Positions 43,051-51,585 of a stretch of 64,000 nucleotides of DNA are shown one piece after another. The translations under genes were made by a program, and so were the position numbers. The DNA is from Chromatiales bacterium. GTDB lineage: Bacteria; Pseudomonadota; Gammaproteobacteria; Steroidobacterales; GCA-2729495. The stretch's first letter is position 1, and each line of letters starts with the position of its first letter. The notes beneath the pieces are model-generated. The model saw only the letters and a program-made list of their open reading frames with translations, made no database searches and was not told the origin of the DNA. The stretch covers positions 1 to 64,000 of the forward strand of contig JAEUQA010000060.1 in assembly GCA_016789845.1 (NCBI GenBank). The letters are read 5' to 3'.

Positions 43051-44103
43051 TCAGGGGGGGAAGAACTTGAGGAATGCCTCAGGCAACGCCGAGATATCCG
43101 CGTCGGGCAGTCCCGCCGGATAAGGCCGCGAATTCCACGTCTGCCAGAACACCGGCACCTGGCCGGTTAGCCGTCCGCTCCGCGCGTCGGCCACGAGGCA
43201 CGCCAGCGCCTTGCCCGAGTAAGTGGTGTCCAGCTTCAGGCCCTCCAGGTCGCGGGCCAGCGCCACCGCCTCGACGCATTCGGGGGTCGGAATGGCGTAG
43301 CCCTCGCCCGCAAATTCCCCGCGGAACTCCAGGTGGGCGGCGAGGTCCTCCGCTGACGGCGCCGTGCCCGCCCGCAACAGTTCGCAGATGTCGCCAGCGA
43401 GGCGCAGCACCGCCGCCGCATCCACCACGTGCTGGGGCACCACCTTCACGCTGACCACCGTGGCCGGCACCCGCGCCATCCGCAGGCCCACCAGCAATCC
43501 CGCCACGCTGCCCATCGTTCCGCACGGGAGGTAAATGCGGACCGGCCCGCCGATCCGCCTGGCAGCCAGCTGCGCCGCCAGCTCGGCGCCCGCGTCCACG
43601 AAGCCGAGTGAGCCGAGCGGCGACGAGCCGCCCCAGGGGATCTCGTAGAGCTTGTCCGGACCCGTGGGATGCATGGCCCTGAGCCGCGCCGCCTCCGCTT
43701 GGGACTCGACGAAGCCGGTGGTCGGCACGATGCGGGTGCCGAGCAGGCAGTGCCAGCGGAGGGTGTTTGCCACCCAGGGCGTCGGGATCTGGTCCGTCAG
43801 CACGGCGTAGCAGTCGAGGCCCACCTGCTTCGCGTACACGGCGGTGGCCAGCGCGTGATTCGACCCGGCGGCACCGAAGGTCACCACGGCATCGCAGCCC
43901 CGGGCGATGGCATCGCCCAGCAGGTACTCGAGCTTGCGGACCTTGTTGCCGCCGTAGACCGGCCCCGCCAGGTCGTCGCGCTTGGTCAGGAGGTTTGGCG
44001 CACCGATGGCGGCGCCCAGCCGTGCGGCCGGCTCCAGCGCCGTGGGCAGCGCCGCCAGCGCGAGCCTACTCGCCGACGGGAATGACGAGGTACTCGATGC
44101 CAT
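43051..44103 (-). CDS. PLP-dependent D-cysteine desulfhydrase/ACC deaminase family protein
   Basis: This 350-residue fold-type II PLP enzyme has the Schiff-base Lys in VYGGNKVRKLEYLLGDA (about 50-66), the substrate-binding TFGAAGSNHALATAVY, and the glycine loop PCGTMGSVAGLLVGL. These match D-cysteine desulfhydrase, ACC deaminase or D-serine dehydratase-like members; the exact substrate is not fixed by these motifs. Its ATG at 44103 lies 38 bases inside the 3' end of the SPOR gene, with no later alternative that preserves the usual LALAALPTALEP start. The overlap suggests translational coupling with SPOR and argS. Confidence 0.88.
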   Translation of the reverse strand: MASSTSSFPSASRLALAALPTALEPAARLGAAIGAPNLLTKRDDLAGPVYGGNKVRKLEYLLGDAIARGCDAVVTFGAAGSNHALATAVYAKQVGLDCYAVLTDQIPTPWVANTLRWHCLLGTRIVPTTGFVESQAEAARLRAMHPTGPDKLYEIPWGGSSPLGSLGFVDAGAELAAQLAARRIGGPVRIYLPCGTMGSVAGLLVGLRMARVPATVVSVKVVPQHVVDAAAVLRLAGDICELLRAGTAPSAEDLAAHLEFRGEFAGEGYAIPTPECVEAVALARDLEGLKLDTTYSGKALACLVADARSGRLTGQVPVFWQTWNSRPYPAGLPDADISALPEAFLKFFPP

Positions 44104-44650
44104 TCTGGCGCAGCCGGGCCCGCAGCCGGTTCAGCTCGTTCAGGTTGTCGATGGGCCCGATGCGCACCCGGTGGAACGTTGCGCCGTTGGCCTCCGCGGC
44201 CTGGATCTGGGAAACCACGCCGAGCAGCGCCAGGCGGGCCTTCACCTTGTCGGCCTCCGCAAAATTCGGAAAGGCGCCGGCCTGGACCACGTAGGTGCCT
44301 GGCACGGAGACGGGCGGCGGGCCGGCGGCGCCGGTGGCCCTGGGCTGCTCGGGCACGTCCACTTCGGCGTCGGGAAGCATGTCGTAGAACTCGAAGCGGT
44401 CGGTCGCCTCGGCGGGCGGCGGCGCTTCCGGAGCAGGCCTGGCCTTGGCCACCTTCTTTGGCGGCGTCTGTGCCGTGTCGTCCCCGCCTGCCGTTGGTGC
44501 CAACGCCGTGCCCAGTTCCGCCCGGTATGTCCAGGCCGCCAGGCCCGCACACGCGAGCAGCACGACGACCAGCACGGTGCCGCCGGGCAGGCCGGCGGAA
44601 CCGCGCCGGCGGTTGCGCCGGCGCCGGGACGCGGCCGTGGCCTTCGCCAC
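44066..44650 (-). CDS. SPOR domain protein, FtsN-like
   Basis: This protein of about 194 residues has a basic N-terminus (ASRRRRNRRRG), one TM helix (TVLVVVLLACAGLAAW, about 25-43), a Pro/Ala-rich periplasmic linker, and a C-terminal SPOR domain (about 118-190: YVVQAGAFPNFAEADKVKARLALLG, FHRVRIGPIDNLNELNRLRARL). SPOR domains bind denuded septal peptidoglycan, so a cell-division role like FtsN is likely. The start is GTG at 44650, sharing one base with the argS TAG stop (TAGTG). The argS-SPOR order is standard. Confidence 0.93.
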   Translation of the reverse strand: MAKATAASRRRRNRRRGSAGLPGGTVLVVVLLACAGLAAWTYRAELGTALAPTAGGDDTAQTPPKKVAKARPAPEAPPPAEATDRFEFYDMLPDAEVDVPEQPRATGAAGPPPVSVPGTYVVQAGAFPNFAEADKVKARLALLGVVSQIQAAEANGATFHRVRIGPIDNLNELNRLRARLRQNGIEYLVIPVGE

Positions 44651-46407
44651 TACATGTACTCCAGCGGGCGGATGCCGAGCAGCTTGAGACCGCTCGCCAG
44701 CACCGTGCGCGTGCTGCCAACGAGCATGAGTCGGGCCCGGCTGCGGGCGGGGTCGGCCTCGTTCAGCACCATGTGCTTGTTGTAGAAGGCGTTGAACACG
44801 CTGGCCAGTTCGTACAGGTAATGGGCCACCTCGAAGGGCTCGCGCTGTTCGGCGGCCCGTTGCACCGCGTGGCTGAAGCCGCGGAGCTTCTGCAGCAGCG
44901 CCCATTCCTCATCAGCGACGAGCAGCCGCGGGTCGCCCGGCTCCGGCTGCGTGGCCAGGCCGGCCTCGACGGCCTTGCGGAAGATGCCGCTCATGCGCGC
45001 GTGGGTGTACTGCAGGTAGGGCCCGGTGTTGCCCTCGAACTGGAGTACCGTGTCCCAGTCGAAGCTCACGTCGGTCATGCGCCGGGACGACACGTCGAAG
45101 TAGAGCAGGGCGGCCTGGCCGACGGCTTCGCTGATCTCGGCCACCTCGGCGGCAGGCAGGTCGGGATGGGCGCGCGCGTTGGCGGCCGCCCGCTCCTCCC
45201 GGTAGCGGGCGGCCCGGTCCCGGGCCTCGTCCAGCACTGCCTCCAGCCACACGGCCTCCCCCTTGCGGGTGGACATGCCACGGACGAATCCGAAGCTCAC
45301 GTTCTCGCAGAGGGCGGGCCAGTTGTCCGGCCACTCTTCCGCCACTGCGAGCTTGCCGAGGGCCGCGAAGACCTGGGCGAAATGATCCTCCTGCCGGGAG
45401 ACCACGTAGATGTTGGCGCCGAACCCGTACTTTTCCCAGCGGTCGATCGCCTCGGCGCAGTCCCGGGCGGCGTAGGTGGAGGCGCCGTCGGACTTCTGCA
45501 GCATGCAGGGCGCGATCTCCCGGCCGAGCACGTCCGACACGTCCACCACGATGGCGCCCTGGGACTCCCGGGCCACTCCGGCCTCGAGGAAGCGGGCGAT
45601 GACGGGTTGCACCTTGTCGTTCACCGAGGACTCACCCTCATATGAATCGAACTCGATGCCGAGCCGGCCGTAGGTGCGGTGGAAGCCCTCCAGCGACAGC
45701 GCGCGGAACCGCTCCCAAAGGGCGATGATTGACGGGTCGCCCTGCTCCAGGCGGAGGAACAGCTTGCGGGCGTGTTCCCGTATGCCGGGATCCTGCCCGC
45801 TCTGCTGGTTCGCCCTGATGTACAGCTCGACCAGGTAGTCGATGGCCCGGGCCTGCAGCGCGCCTTCGTCGCCCCACTGCTGCCAGGCCCAGATGACGAA
45901 GCCGAACTGGGTGCCCCAGTCGCCGATGTAGTTCTTGCGGATCACCCGCCAGCCCTGGAAGGCGAAGATCCGGGCCAGGTCGGCGCCCAGGTTGGTGGAG
46001 CGCAGGTGGCCGAAGTGGAAGGGCTTGGCGATGTTGGGGGCGGAGAAATCCAGCACCAGGGTGCGGCCCTGGCCGAGGTCCCGCCGGCCGTAGGTCCCCG
46101 GGTTGTCGCGAATCTCGCCCAGCACCTGTTCGGTGACGTTCGCGCGGTTCAGGAACAGGTTGAGATAGGCGCCTTCCGCCCGGGCACTGGCGATGATGGG
46201 GTCAGGGCCGATTTTCGCCGCCAGGCTCTTCGCGATCAGGTTGGGGGCCGACCGCAGTTCCTTCGCCAGCTGGAAGCAGGGAAAGGCGACGTCGCCGAGC
46301 GCGGCGTTCGGTGGGGTGGCGAGGGCATCCGCGAGCTGGCCGGTCCGTTCAACCGGCCAGTCGAGTGCCCTGCGCACGACCTGCGCAATATGAGTATTGG
46401 TCTGCAT
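44650..46407 (-). CDS. argS: Arginyl-tRNA synthetase
   Basis: This 585-residue class I synthetase charges tRNA-Arg. It has an N-terminal Add-1 domain (about 1-95), the HIGH-type motif HFGH at 131-134 (APNIAKPFHFGHLRST), IGDWGTQFG, and the KMSKS-equivalent MSTRKG in GFVRGMSTRKGEAVWL. The C-terminal all-helical anticodon domain ends in SGLKLLGIRPLEYM, the characteristic C-terminus. Start is ATG at 46407. It lies 63 bases downstream of priA on the same strand and is overlapped by the SPOR gene. Confidence 0.97.
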   Translation of the reverse strand: MQTNTHIAQVVRRALDWPVERTGQLADALATPPNAALGDVAFPCFQLAKELRSAPNLIAKSLAAKIGPDPIIASARAEGAYLNLFLNRANVTEQVLGEIRDNPGTYGRRDLGQGRTLVLDFSAPNIAKPFHFGHLRSTNLGADLARIFAFQGWRVIRKNYIGDWGTQFGFVIWAWQQWGDEGALQARAIDYLVELYIRANQQSGQDPGIREHARKLFLRLEQGDPSIIALWERFRALSLEGFHRTYGRLGIEFDSYEGESSVNDKVQPVIARFLEAGVARESQGAIVVDVSDVLGREIAPCMLQKSDGASTYAARDCAEAIDRWEKYGFGANIYVVSRQEDHFAQVFAALGKLAVAEEWPDNWPALCENVSFGFVRGMSTRKGEAVWLEAVLDEARDRAARYREERAAANARAHPDLPAAEVAEISEAVGQAALLYFDVSSRRMTDVSFDWDTVLQFEGNTGPYLQYTHARMSGIFRKAVEAGLATQPEPGDPRLLVADEEWALLQKLRGFSHAVQRAAEQREPFEVAHYLYELASVFNAFYNKHMVLNEADPARSRARLMLVGSTRTVLASGLKLLGIRPLEYM

Positions 46408-46470
46408 CTTGTTGCTTGGCGGGAACCGGGGACGGGCTGGATTCTAGAACACTCTGCAGCCCCTACGGCG

Positions 46471-48693
46471 CTAGAACAGTTCCGCCGGATCCACGTCGAG
46501 GCTCCAGCGGACCCGGCGCTGGGAGGGCACCCCGGCAAGTGCGGTCCGAAACTCCGGCAGTAAACGCTGCAGGTCCCGGCGCGCGGTTGCCTGCAGGAGC
46601 AGCTGGCCCCGGTAGCGGCCAGCGCGCCGCTCCATCGGCGCGGGCGCCGGGCCGAGCACCTTCAGCCCGGCTGGCGCCCTGTCCCGGACGAGCGCTCGGG
46701 CGCTCGCGGCGGCTTCCTCCAGGAAGGCGAAGACCGGCGCGCGCTGCGTCGCTTCGGCCCGCACCAGGGCAAGCGCGGACCAGGGGGGCCAGCCCGCCTG
46801 CTGTCGTTCCTCGAGCGCGCGGGCCGCGAAGGCGCCGTAGCCCTCGGACAGGAGGACCCGGAGCAGCGGGTGATCGGGGAACAGCGTCTGTAGCCAGACC
46901 TCGCCGGGCCGGTCCGCGCGCCCGGCCCGCCCGGCCACCTGGATGAAGGTCTGGGCCAGGCGCTCGGCACTGCGGAAGTCGGTGCCGAAGAGCCCCTGGT
47001 CGACGTCGATGATGCCCACCAGCGTAACCCCGGGAAAGTCGTGGCCTTTCGTGAGCATCTGGGTGCCCAGGAGCAGGCGGGCCTCGCCGCTCCGCACCCG
47101 CTCGAGCCGGCGCTCGATCTCGCCCCGCCGCCGGGTCGTGTCCCGGTCGATGCGCTCGAGCGGGTGGCCGGGAAATTCCCGGGCCAGCGCCTGCTCGAGC
47201 CGCTCGGTGCCCTGGCCGATGGCGCGCAGTTCAGCCTGGCACTGGGGGCAGGCGACGGGCGCGGGCCGGTCGCTGCCGCAGTGGTGGCAGGTCACCCGGC
47301 CCCGCTGCTGGTGGAGCACCATCCGCGCGTCGCAGCGGTCGCAGCCGACGACGGTGCCACAGCCCACGCAGACGAGCGTGGGCGCGTAGCCCCGCCGGTT
47401 GAGGAAGATCAGCGCCTGGCCGTCGTCATCGAGATGCCGGCGGATTGCCGCCAGCAACGGCTGGGTCAGGCCATCCGTCGGCTGGTGGGTGCGCATGTCG
47501 ATGAGATGCACGGTGGGCTGGCCGGCGGTGCCGGCCCGCTCCGCGAGTACGAGCCGCTCGTAGCGGCCGCTGCGGGCGTTTTCCACGGATTCCAGGGCAG
47601 GCGTGGCCGAGCCGAGCACCAGTGGCACCCCCAGTTGCCGCGCGCGCCACACGGCCAGGTCCCGGGCCGAATAGCGGAAGCCATCCTGCTGCTTGTAGCT
47701 GGCGTCGTGCTCCTCGTCGACGACGATCAGCCCCGGCTGCAGCATTGGCGTGAAGATGGCGGACCGGGTGCCGATGACGATGCGCGCCGTGCCGTCCCGG
47801 GCCGCGGTCCAGGCGCGCAGGCGCTCGCCCTCGGCGAGCCCGGAGTGCAGCACCGCCATCGGCACCGGGAAGCGGCGGCGGAAACGGTCCAGCAGTTGCG
47901 GCGTGAGGCCAATCTCCGGTACCAGCACCAGGCACTGCTGGCCGGCGTCCAGCCGCTCCCGGATGCAGCGCAGGTACACCTCGGTCTTGCCGCTGCCGGT
48001 GACGCCGTCGAGCAGGAAGCAGCGGAAGCCCGCAGTTCGGCTGATGGCGACGACGGCCCGGGACTGGTCGGGGGTCAGTTCAGGGGGCACGTCGGCCGTG
48101 GCCGGAACGGGTTCCAGTGCCGGGGCGAGGCGCGTTTCGGCCGCCCAGCCCCGCGCGATCAGTGCATGGATCGCGCGTCGCCAGGCGGGGCCCAGGGATT
48201 CCAGCCGACTCGCCGGCAGCGGATCGGTGGAGTGGAACAGCAGCTGGAAGGCGCGCCACTGGGCTGGCGCGCGCTTCAACAACGCGTCATCGGTGCACCG
48301 GCCGGCGGGCGTCAGGCTGAACGCTGGTTCACCCTCGGCCAATCCGCGGCCCTCCCGGAGTCCCAGCGGAATCGCCGTCGCAAACACCTCTCCGGGCGGG
48401 TGCTGGTAGTAGGCAGAGGCCCAGCTGAGCAGGCGCTGCAGGTCGTCGGGCAGGAGTGGCTCACCGTCGAGCACGGCGTCGACGCGCCTGAGCCGGGATG
48501 CCGGCAGGTCGCTGGTTGCCTTGAGGCCCATGACGAGGCCCACTCGGGTGCCCCGGCCGAAGGGCACCCGCACCCGGATCCCCGGCTGCAGGCGGTTGGT
48601 CTGGTGGGGGGGGTAAAGGTAGTCGAAGACACCCATGAGCGGCGCCGGTACGGCCACCTCCAGTACCGTTGTTGGGGTCAGCGGGTCGGGCAT
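46471..48693 (-). CDS. priA: Primosomal replication helicase
   Basis: This 740-residue DNA helicase restarts stalled replication forks. The 3'-DNA-binding domain occupies about 1-105. The helicase core has Walker A at 230-237 (GVTGSGKT), DEEH at about 326-329 and GSATP. The inserted zinc-binding Cys pairs (CVGCG, CDRCD, CHHCG, CPQCQ) lie around 442-490. GTQMLTKGHDFPGVTLV and QVAGRAGRADRPGEV complete the C-terminal motifs. Start is ATG at 48693. The DnaA-box-like cluster lies in its promoter region. Confidence 0.96.
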   Translation of the reverse strand: MPDPLTPTTVLEVAVPAPLMGVFDYLYPPHQTNRLQPGIRVRVPFGRGTRVGLVMGLKATSDLPASRLRRVDAVLDGEPLLPDDLQRLLSWASAYYQHPPGEVFATAIPLGLREGRGLAEGEPAFSLTPAGRCTDDALLKRAPAQWRAFQLLFHSTDPLPASRLESLGPAWRRAIHALIARGWAAETRLAPALEPVPATADVPPELTPDQSRAVVAISRTAGFRCFLLDGVTGSGKTEVYLRCIRERLDAGQQCLVLVPEIGLTPQLLDRFRRRFPVPMAVLHSGLAEGERLRAWTAARDGTARIVIGTRSAIFTPMLQPGLIVVDEEHDASYKQQDGFRYSARDLAVWRARQLGVPLVLGSATPALESVENARSGRYERLVLAERAGTAGQPTVHLIDMRTHQPTDGLTQPLLAAIRRHLDDDGQALIFLNRRGYAPTLVCVGCGTVVGCDRCDARMVLHQQRGRVTCHHCGSDRPAPVACPQCQAELRAIGQGTERLEQALAREFPGHPLERIDRDTTRRRGEIERRLERVRSGEARLLLGTQMLTKGHDFPGVTLVGIIDVDQGLFGTDFRSAERLAQTFIQVAGRAGRADRPGEVWLQTLFPDHPLLRVLLSEGYGAFAARALEERQQAGWPPWSALALVRAEATQRAPVFAFLEEAAASARALVRDRAPAGLKVLGPAPAPMERRAGRYRGQLLLQATARRDLQRLLPEFRTALAGVPSQRRVRWSLDVDPAELF

Positions 48694-48698
48694 GGGAG

Positions 48699-48733
48699 TT
48701 GTCCACAGATCCTGTGGATAAGTCTGTGGATGA
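48699..48733. promoter_or_regulatory. Cluster of three DnaA-box-like 9-mers upstream of priA
   Basis: TTGTCCACA (48699-48707), TGTGGATAA (48713-48721, a perfect complement of TTATCCACA) and TGTGGATGA (48725-48733) lie within 35 bases. The second and third are 12 bases apart, about one helical turn. They sit 6-40 bases upstream of the priA start. They could bind DnaA and regulate priA, or be part of a replication-linked site with the AT-rich run that follows. Confidence 0.5.
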
Positions 48734-49150
48734 GATGGGTCAAACGGACTCCCCGGCCAAGCTTGTCAACCATTATGACAACCTGAGCAATTTTTGATCG
48801 ATTCCTATTATTCAATATTTTCAAGATCTTAAGAGTCTGTGCTCAGGTGCGCAACGCAATGCAGGCTCTAACTGCGCCCCATCCGTGAGGAATGTGCATA
48901 AGTGCAGACGCAGCGACCGTTTCGGGACAAGTTCCAGGCGGTTTGTCAACCCCGGATTGGCTCGTTCGCCTCAGGTCGTCGAGGAGCTGGACGCGGCGCC
49001 AGTATGCGGAATCGGGACGCGGTTGCGCCCTGCCGATCGCGGCCTGGTGCCCGGGTAACGAGCCGGATTCTGACAGCAGATGGCGACCGGGCAAATTTGA
49101 TTTCTGATCCGGAACCCGCAATATACGGGCGCGGCAGGGCCGACCCAGAC
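48734..49150. other. Non-coding gap with AT-rich segment
   Basis: This gap has no gene I can support. About 48765-48845 is unusually AT-rich for the window, containing ATTCCTATTATTCAATATTT and two GATC sites, and looks like an unwinding or promoter zone. The rest (48850-49150) is the leader before the HNH gene. An in-frame extension upstream to 48902 is open but has no conserved start and little protein-like composition. Confidence 0.45.
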
Positions 49151-49786
49151 ATGTTGTACCTCCACGAAGACGTCAGCGATTTCTCGCAGCAGGTCCTGCG
49201 GACGGACGCGGCTGGCATGCCGCTGGAGTGGATCGATTACCGGGACGCCGTCCGCCTCTACTACCTGGGACAGGTGGCCTACAGCTGCGGCTCGCCGCTG
49301 TTCCGTGTCCACGGGGGCATCAACGCCCGCAGCCTGCGGCAGAGCTGCATCGAGGTGAACTCCATCGTGGCCACCGTCGGCCGCTCGCCGGATGTGGCCG
49401 AGCTCATGGACTCCTACGTGCCGCCGCTGAACAACAAGACGCTGTTCCGGCGCGACTCCAACGTCTGCCTCTACTGCGCGCACCAGTTCCCGGTCCGGGA
49501 CCTCACCCGGGATCATGTGCGGCCGCTGTCCAGGGGTGGTGGCGACACCTGGAACAACGTGGTTACTGCCTGCCGGCGCTGCAACAACCACAAGGGCGGC
49601 CACACGCCCGAGCAGGCGGGCATGCAGCTGGTGGCGGTGCCCTTCACCCCGACCTACGCCGAGTACATCTACCTGAAGGGCCGCCGGGTGCTGGCGGACC
49701 AGATGGAGTTCCTGCTGGCCCACATCCCGCGCACCAGCCCGCTGCACCACCGGCTGGCCTCCAGCCTCAAGACGGCTAATTCCTAA
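49151..49786 (+). CDS. HNH endonuclease-family protein
   Basis: This 211-residue protein has a variant HNH nuclease domain in its second half: CLYCAHQFPVRDLTRDHVRPLSRGG (CxxC and the metal-site DH) followed by WNNVVTACRRCNNHKGGHTPEQAGM (the second CxxC and N/H residues). The N-terminal part includes LEWIDYRDAVRLYYLGQVAY, typical of a conserved stand-alone HNH family in gammaproteobacteria. Its substrate and role are unclear; defence or repair are both possible. Start is ATG at 49151. There is no adjacent methylase or phage gene. Confidence 0.88.
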   Translation: MLYLHEDVSDFSQQVLRTDAAGMPLEWIDYRDAVRLYYLGQVAYSCGSPLFRVHGGINARSLRQSCIEVNSIVATVGRSPDVAELMDSYVPPLNNKTLFRRDSNVCLYCAHQFPVRDLTRDHVRPLSRGGGDTWNNVVTACRRCNNHKGGHTPEQAGMQLVAVPFTPTYAEYIYLKGRRVLADQMEFLLAHIPRTSPLHHRLASSLKTANS

Positions 49787-49852
49787 CCCCGTTGCCGGGG
49801 TTCGGGCGTCTACAGACTCAGAGGCCACCCCGCCGGGTGGCGGAGTCAATCG

Positions 49853-49903
49853 CGCTACAAGGCGCCCGATGGCCACACCAGCAAGCTCATCGAGCAGCCC
49901 GTC
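49853..49903 (+). pseudogene. Possible fragment of a YfbK-like VWA protein C-terminus
   Basis: The + strand codons at 49853-49903 read RYKAPDGHTSKLIEQPV. From memory this matches the C-terminal DUF3520 region of YfbK/VWA proteins. No start codon or longer frame continues it, so it is at most a relic of a gene beside the ECF sigma factor. The whole gap is 49787-49987. The short length makes the call weak. Confidence 0.35.
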
Positions 49904-49987
49904 CGCCGCGCCAGCCGACGCTGGCGAAGGGCCCCAGGTGCGACGCTAGTCACAGCCGGGCCGTTCACCCGCCGGGCCGGCTGGCAT

Positions 49988-50659
49988 ATGCTGCCGGCCA
50001 TGGCGGGTGGAACCGACGACGCACAGCTCATGACCCGGTTCGCGTCTGGCGACCTGGCGGCGTTCGAGACCCTCTACAGCCGCCACAAGGGTGCCCTCTA
50101 CCGGTACTTCCTCCGCCAGTGCGGGGACCCCGAGATGGCGGCAGAACTGTTCCAGGAAGTCTGGGTCCGCGTCATCAAGGCGCGGGAGCGCAACGAGCCC
50201 AGGGCCCCGTTCACCACTTACATGTACCAGATCGGGCACAACTGCCTCGTGGATCACTACCGGAAGGCAGGCCGGTCCCTGACGGACGGCAACGGCGAGC
50301 CCGAGGCCTCGGAGATCCCGGATCTCCTGGCCGAGGAGCTGGATCCCGCGTTCGCCTCAGCCCGCTGGTCCCTGGTGGACTGGGAGCAGGGCCCGGCCGA
50401 CCCGGCGCCAGGCCCCGAGGCGGCGAATTCGGTGGCCCAGCGCGCTGCCCGGCTCTGGTCCGCCCTGGAGGCGCTTCCTCCCGAGCAGCGGGAGGCATTC
50501 CTGCTGCACGAGGAAGGGGAGATGGGGCTTGCCGAGATCGCCACCGCGACCGGCGCGAATGCAGAGACAGTCAAGAGCCGCCTGCGCTACGCGGTCAGGA
50601 AGCTTCGCGCGGCGCTTGGCGACCTGGCTCCCGCCGGTTCCCGGGAGGCACTGTCGTGA
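49988..50659 (+). CDS. ECF RNA polymerase sigma factor
   Basis: This 223-residue sigma-70 family ECF protein has region 2 at about 15-85 (LYSRHKGALYRYFLRQCGDPEMAAELFQEVWVRVIKA, YMYQIGHNCLVDHYRK). After an unusual acidic linker of about 60 residues (PDLLAEELDPAF, GPADPAPGPEAAN), region 4 follows at about 155-210 (ALPPEQREAFLLHEEGEMGLAEIATATG, ETVKSRLRYAVRKLR). Start at ATG 49988; ATG 50000 is also possible. Its stop overlaps the following gene by GTGA. The following membrane protein is probably its regulator, and acs its operon partner. Confidence 0.92.
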   Translation: MLPAMAGGTDDAQLMTRFASGDLAAFETLYSRHKGALYRYFLRQCGDPEMAAELFQEVWVRVIKARERNEPRAPFTTYMYQIGHNCLVDHYRKAGRSLTDGNGEPEASEIPDLLAEELDPAFASARWSLVDWEQGPADPAPGPEAANSVAQRAARLWSALEALPPEQREAFLLHEEGEMGLAEIATATGANAETVKSRLRYAVRKLRAALGDLAPAGSREALS

Positions 50660-51585
50660 GCAACGGCAACACGCCGCGGGACGACGCCGAGCTCGAGAAT
50701 TTCCTCGGCCGGCGGTCGCCGCTGTCGACCGCTTACGACGCCATCGAGCCGGTGCAGCCTCCCGAGGTGCTCGACGCGAAGATCCTTGCCATCGCCAAGG
50801 CCGCCGCCAGCCCGCCGTCGGCGAAGCCCGCGCCAACCCAGGCCGCGCCGGCCCCGAAACCGGTGGCTGCTTCCGGGCCCCCGCCGGCCGCGAAGGCCCG
50901 GCCCATGCGCCCGCCCGACCCTGCCCGCGATGACGATGGCGACGATGAACATGACACGCCGCCCGCCCGTCGTCCCCGCTGGCTGGTGCCGGCGGCGCTC
51001 GCCGCCAGCGTGCTGGTGGCCGTGGGCGTCGGCGTCGCGATGCTCGGCACGGGACCAGCCGATGACCTCGCGGATCCCGGCGCCGCGAAGGCCCCGGGCT
51101 CACTGTTTGCCAAGCGCGCCCGGGAGCGCAGCGAGGCGGACAAGGCCACGGCGGAAACAGCCGCGGCTGCCAGCCAGGAAGCCGAGGTCGAGATCGCGCC
51201 ATTGCCACCGCCGCCCATCTTCGAACCCGAGGGTCCCCAGGTCGAAGACCTGGACAAGGCGATTGCCCTCATTCGCCGCGAACTGGTGCTGGCGAACCAG
51301 CGGGCCGCCATGGCCGAGGACGCGCCGGCCGGAGCGGCAGACCCGCGGGCTGGCGCCGCCGCGCTGGCAGCGCCGTCGGCGCCTCCGGCCGATGCCGCCA
51401 GCGCAACCGGGGTGATCCAGCCCCGGGACCGGCGGCTCACCAAGATCCTCGAGCTCTATGACGGCGGGAATACGGATCTGGCCGCGGATTCCCTGGAGAT
51501 CTTCCTGCGGGACTTCGAGGACGACCCGATCAGCCAGCGGATACTCGCTGCCCAGCCAAGGGCCACCGACGTCGCCGTGGAATGA
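50656..51585 (+). CDS. Putative anti-sigma or envelope protein, single TM, coupled to the ECF sigma gene
   Basis: This 309-residue protein has a charged N-terminus ([13 protein letters not shown]), an Ala/Pro-rich linker, one TM helix at about 112-135 ([19 protein letters not shown]) and a long periplasmic part with Ala/Pro and coiled-coil tendency. It ends in a conserved-looking [28 protein letters not shown]. There is no recognisable zinc anti-sigma domain, so the function is inferred from context only: the GTG start at 50656 overlaps the ECF stop and its own stop overlaps acs (ATGA). It could be an anti-sigma factor or a co-expressed envelope protein. Confidence 0.7.
   Translation: MSNGNTPRDDAELENFLGRRSPLSTAYDAIEPVQPPEVLDAKILAIAKAAASPPSAKPAPTQAAPAPKPVAASGPPPAAKARPMRPPDPARDDDGDDEHDTPPARRPRWLVPAALAASVLVAVGVGVAMLGTGPADDLADPGAAKAPGSLFAKRARERSEADKATAETAAAASQEAEVEIAPLPPPPIFEPEGPQVEDLDKAIALIRRELVLANQRAAMAEDAPAGAADPRAGAAALAAPSAPPADAASATGVIQPRDRRLTKILELYDGGNTDLAADSLEIFLRDFEDDPISQRILAAQPRATDVAVE

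Noticed and set aside
48902..49150. An in-frame upstream extension of the HNH gene to a GTG at 48902
   Set aside because: The extension has low-complexity Arg/Gly composition and no start support; the conserved HNH family start fits MLYLHEDV at 49151.
49792..50655. A long upstream extension of the TM-protein frame through the ECF sigma gene to 49792
   Set aside because: The ECF sigma frame has clear region 2 and 4 motifs and good start and stop coupling; the extension is the shadow frame of that gene.
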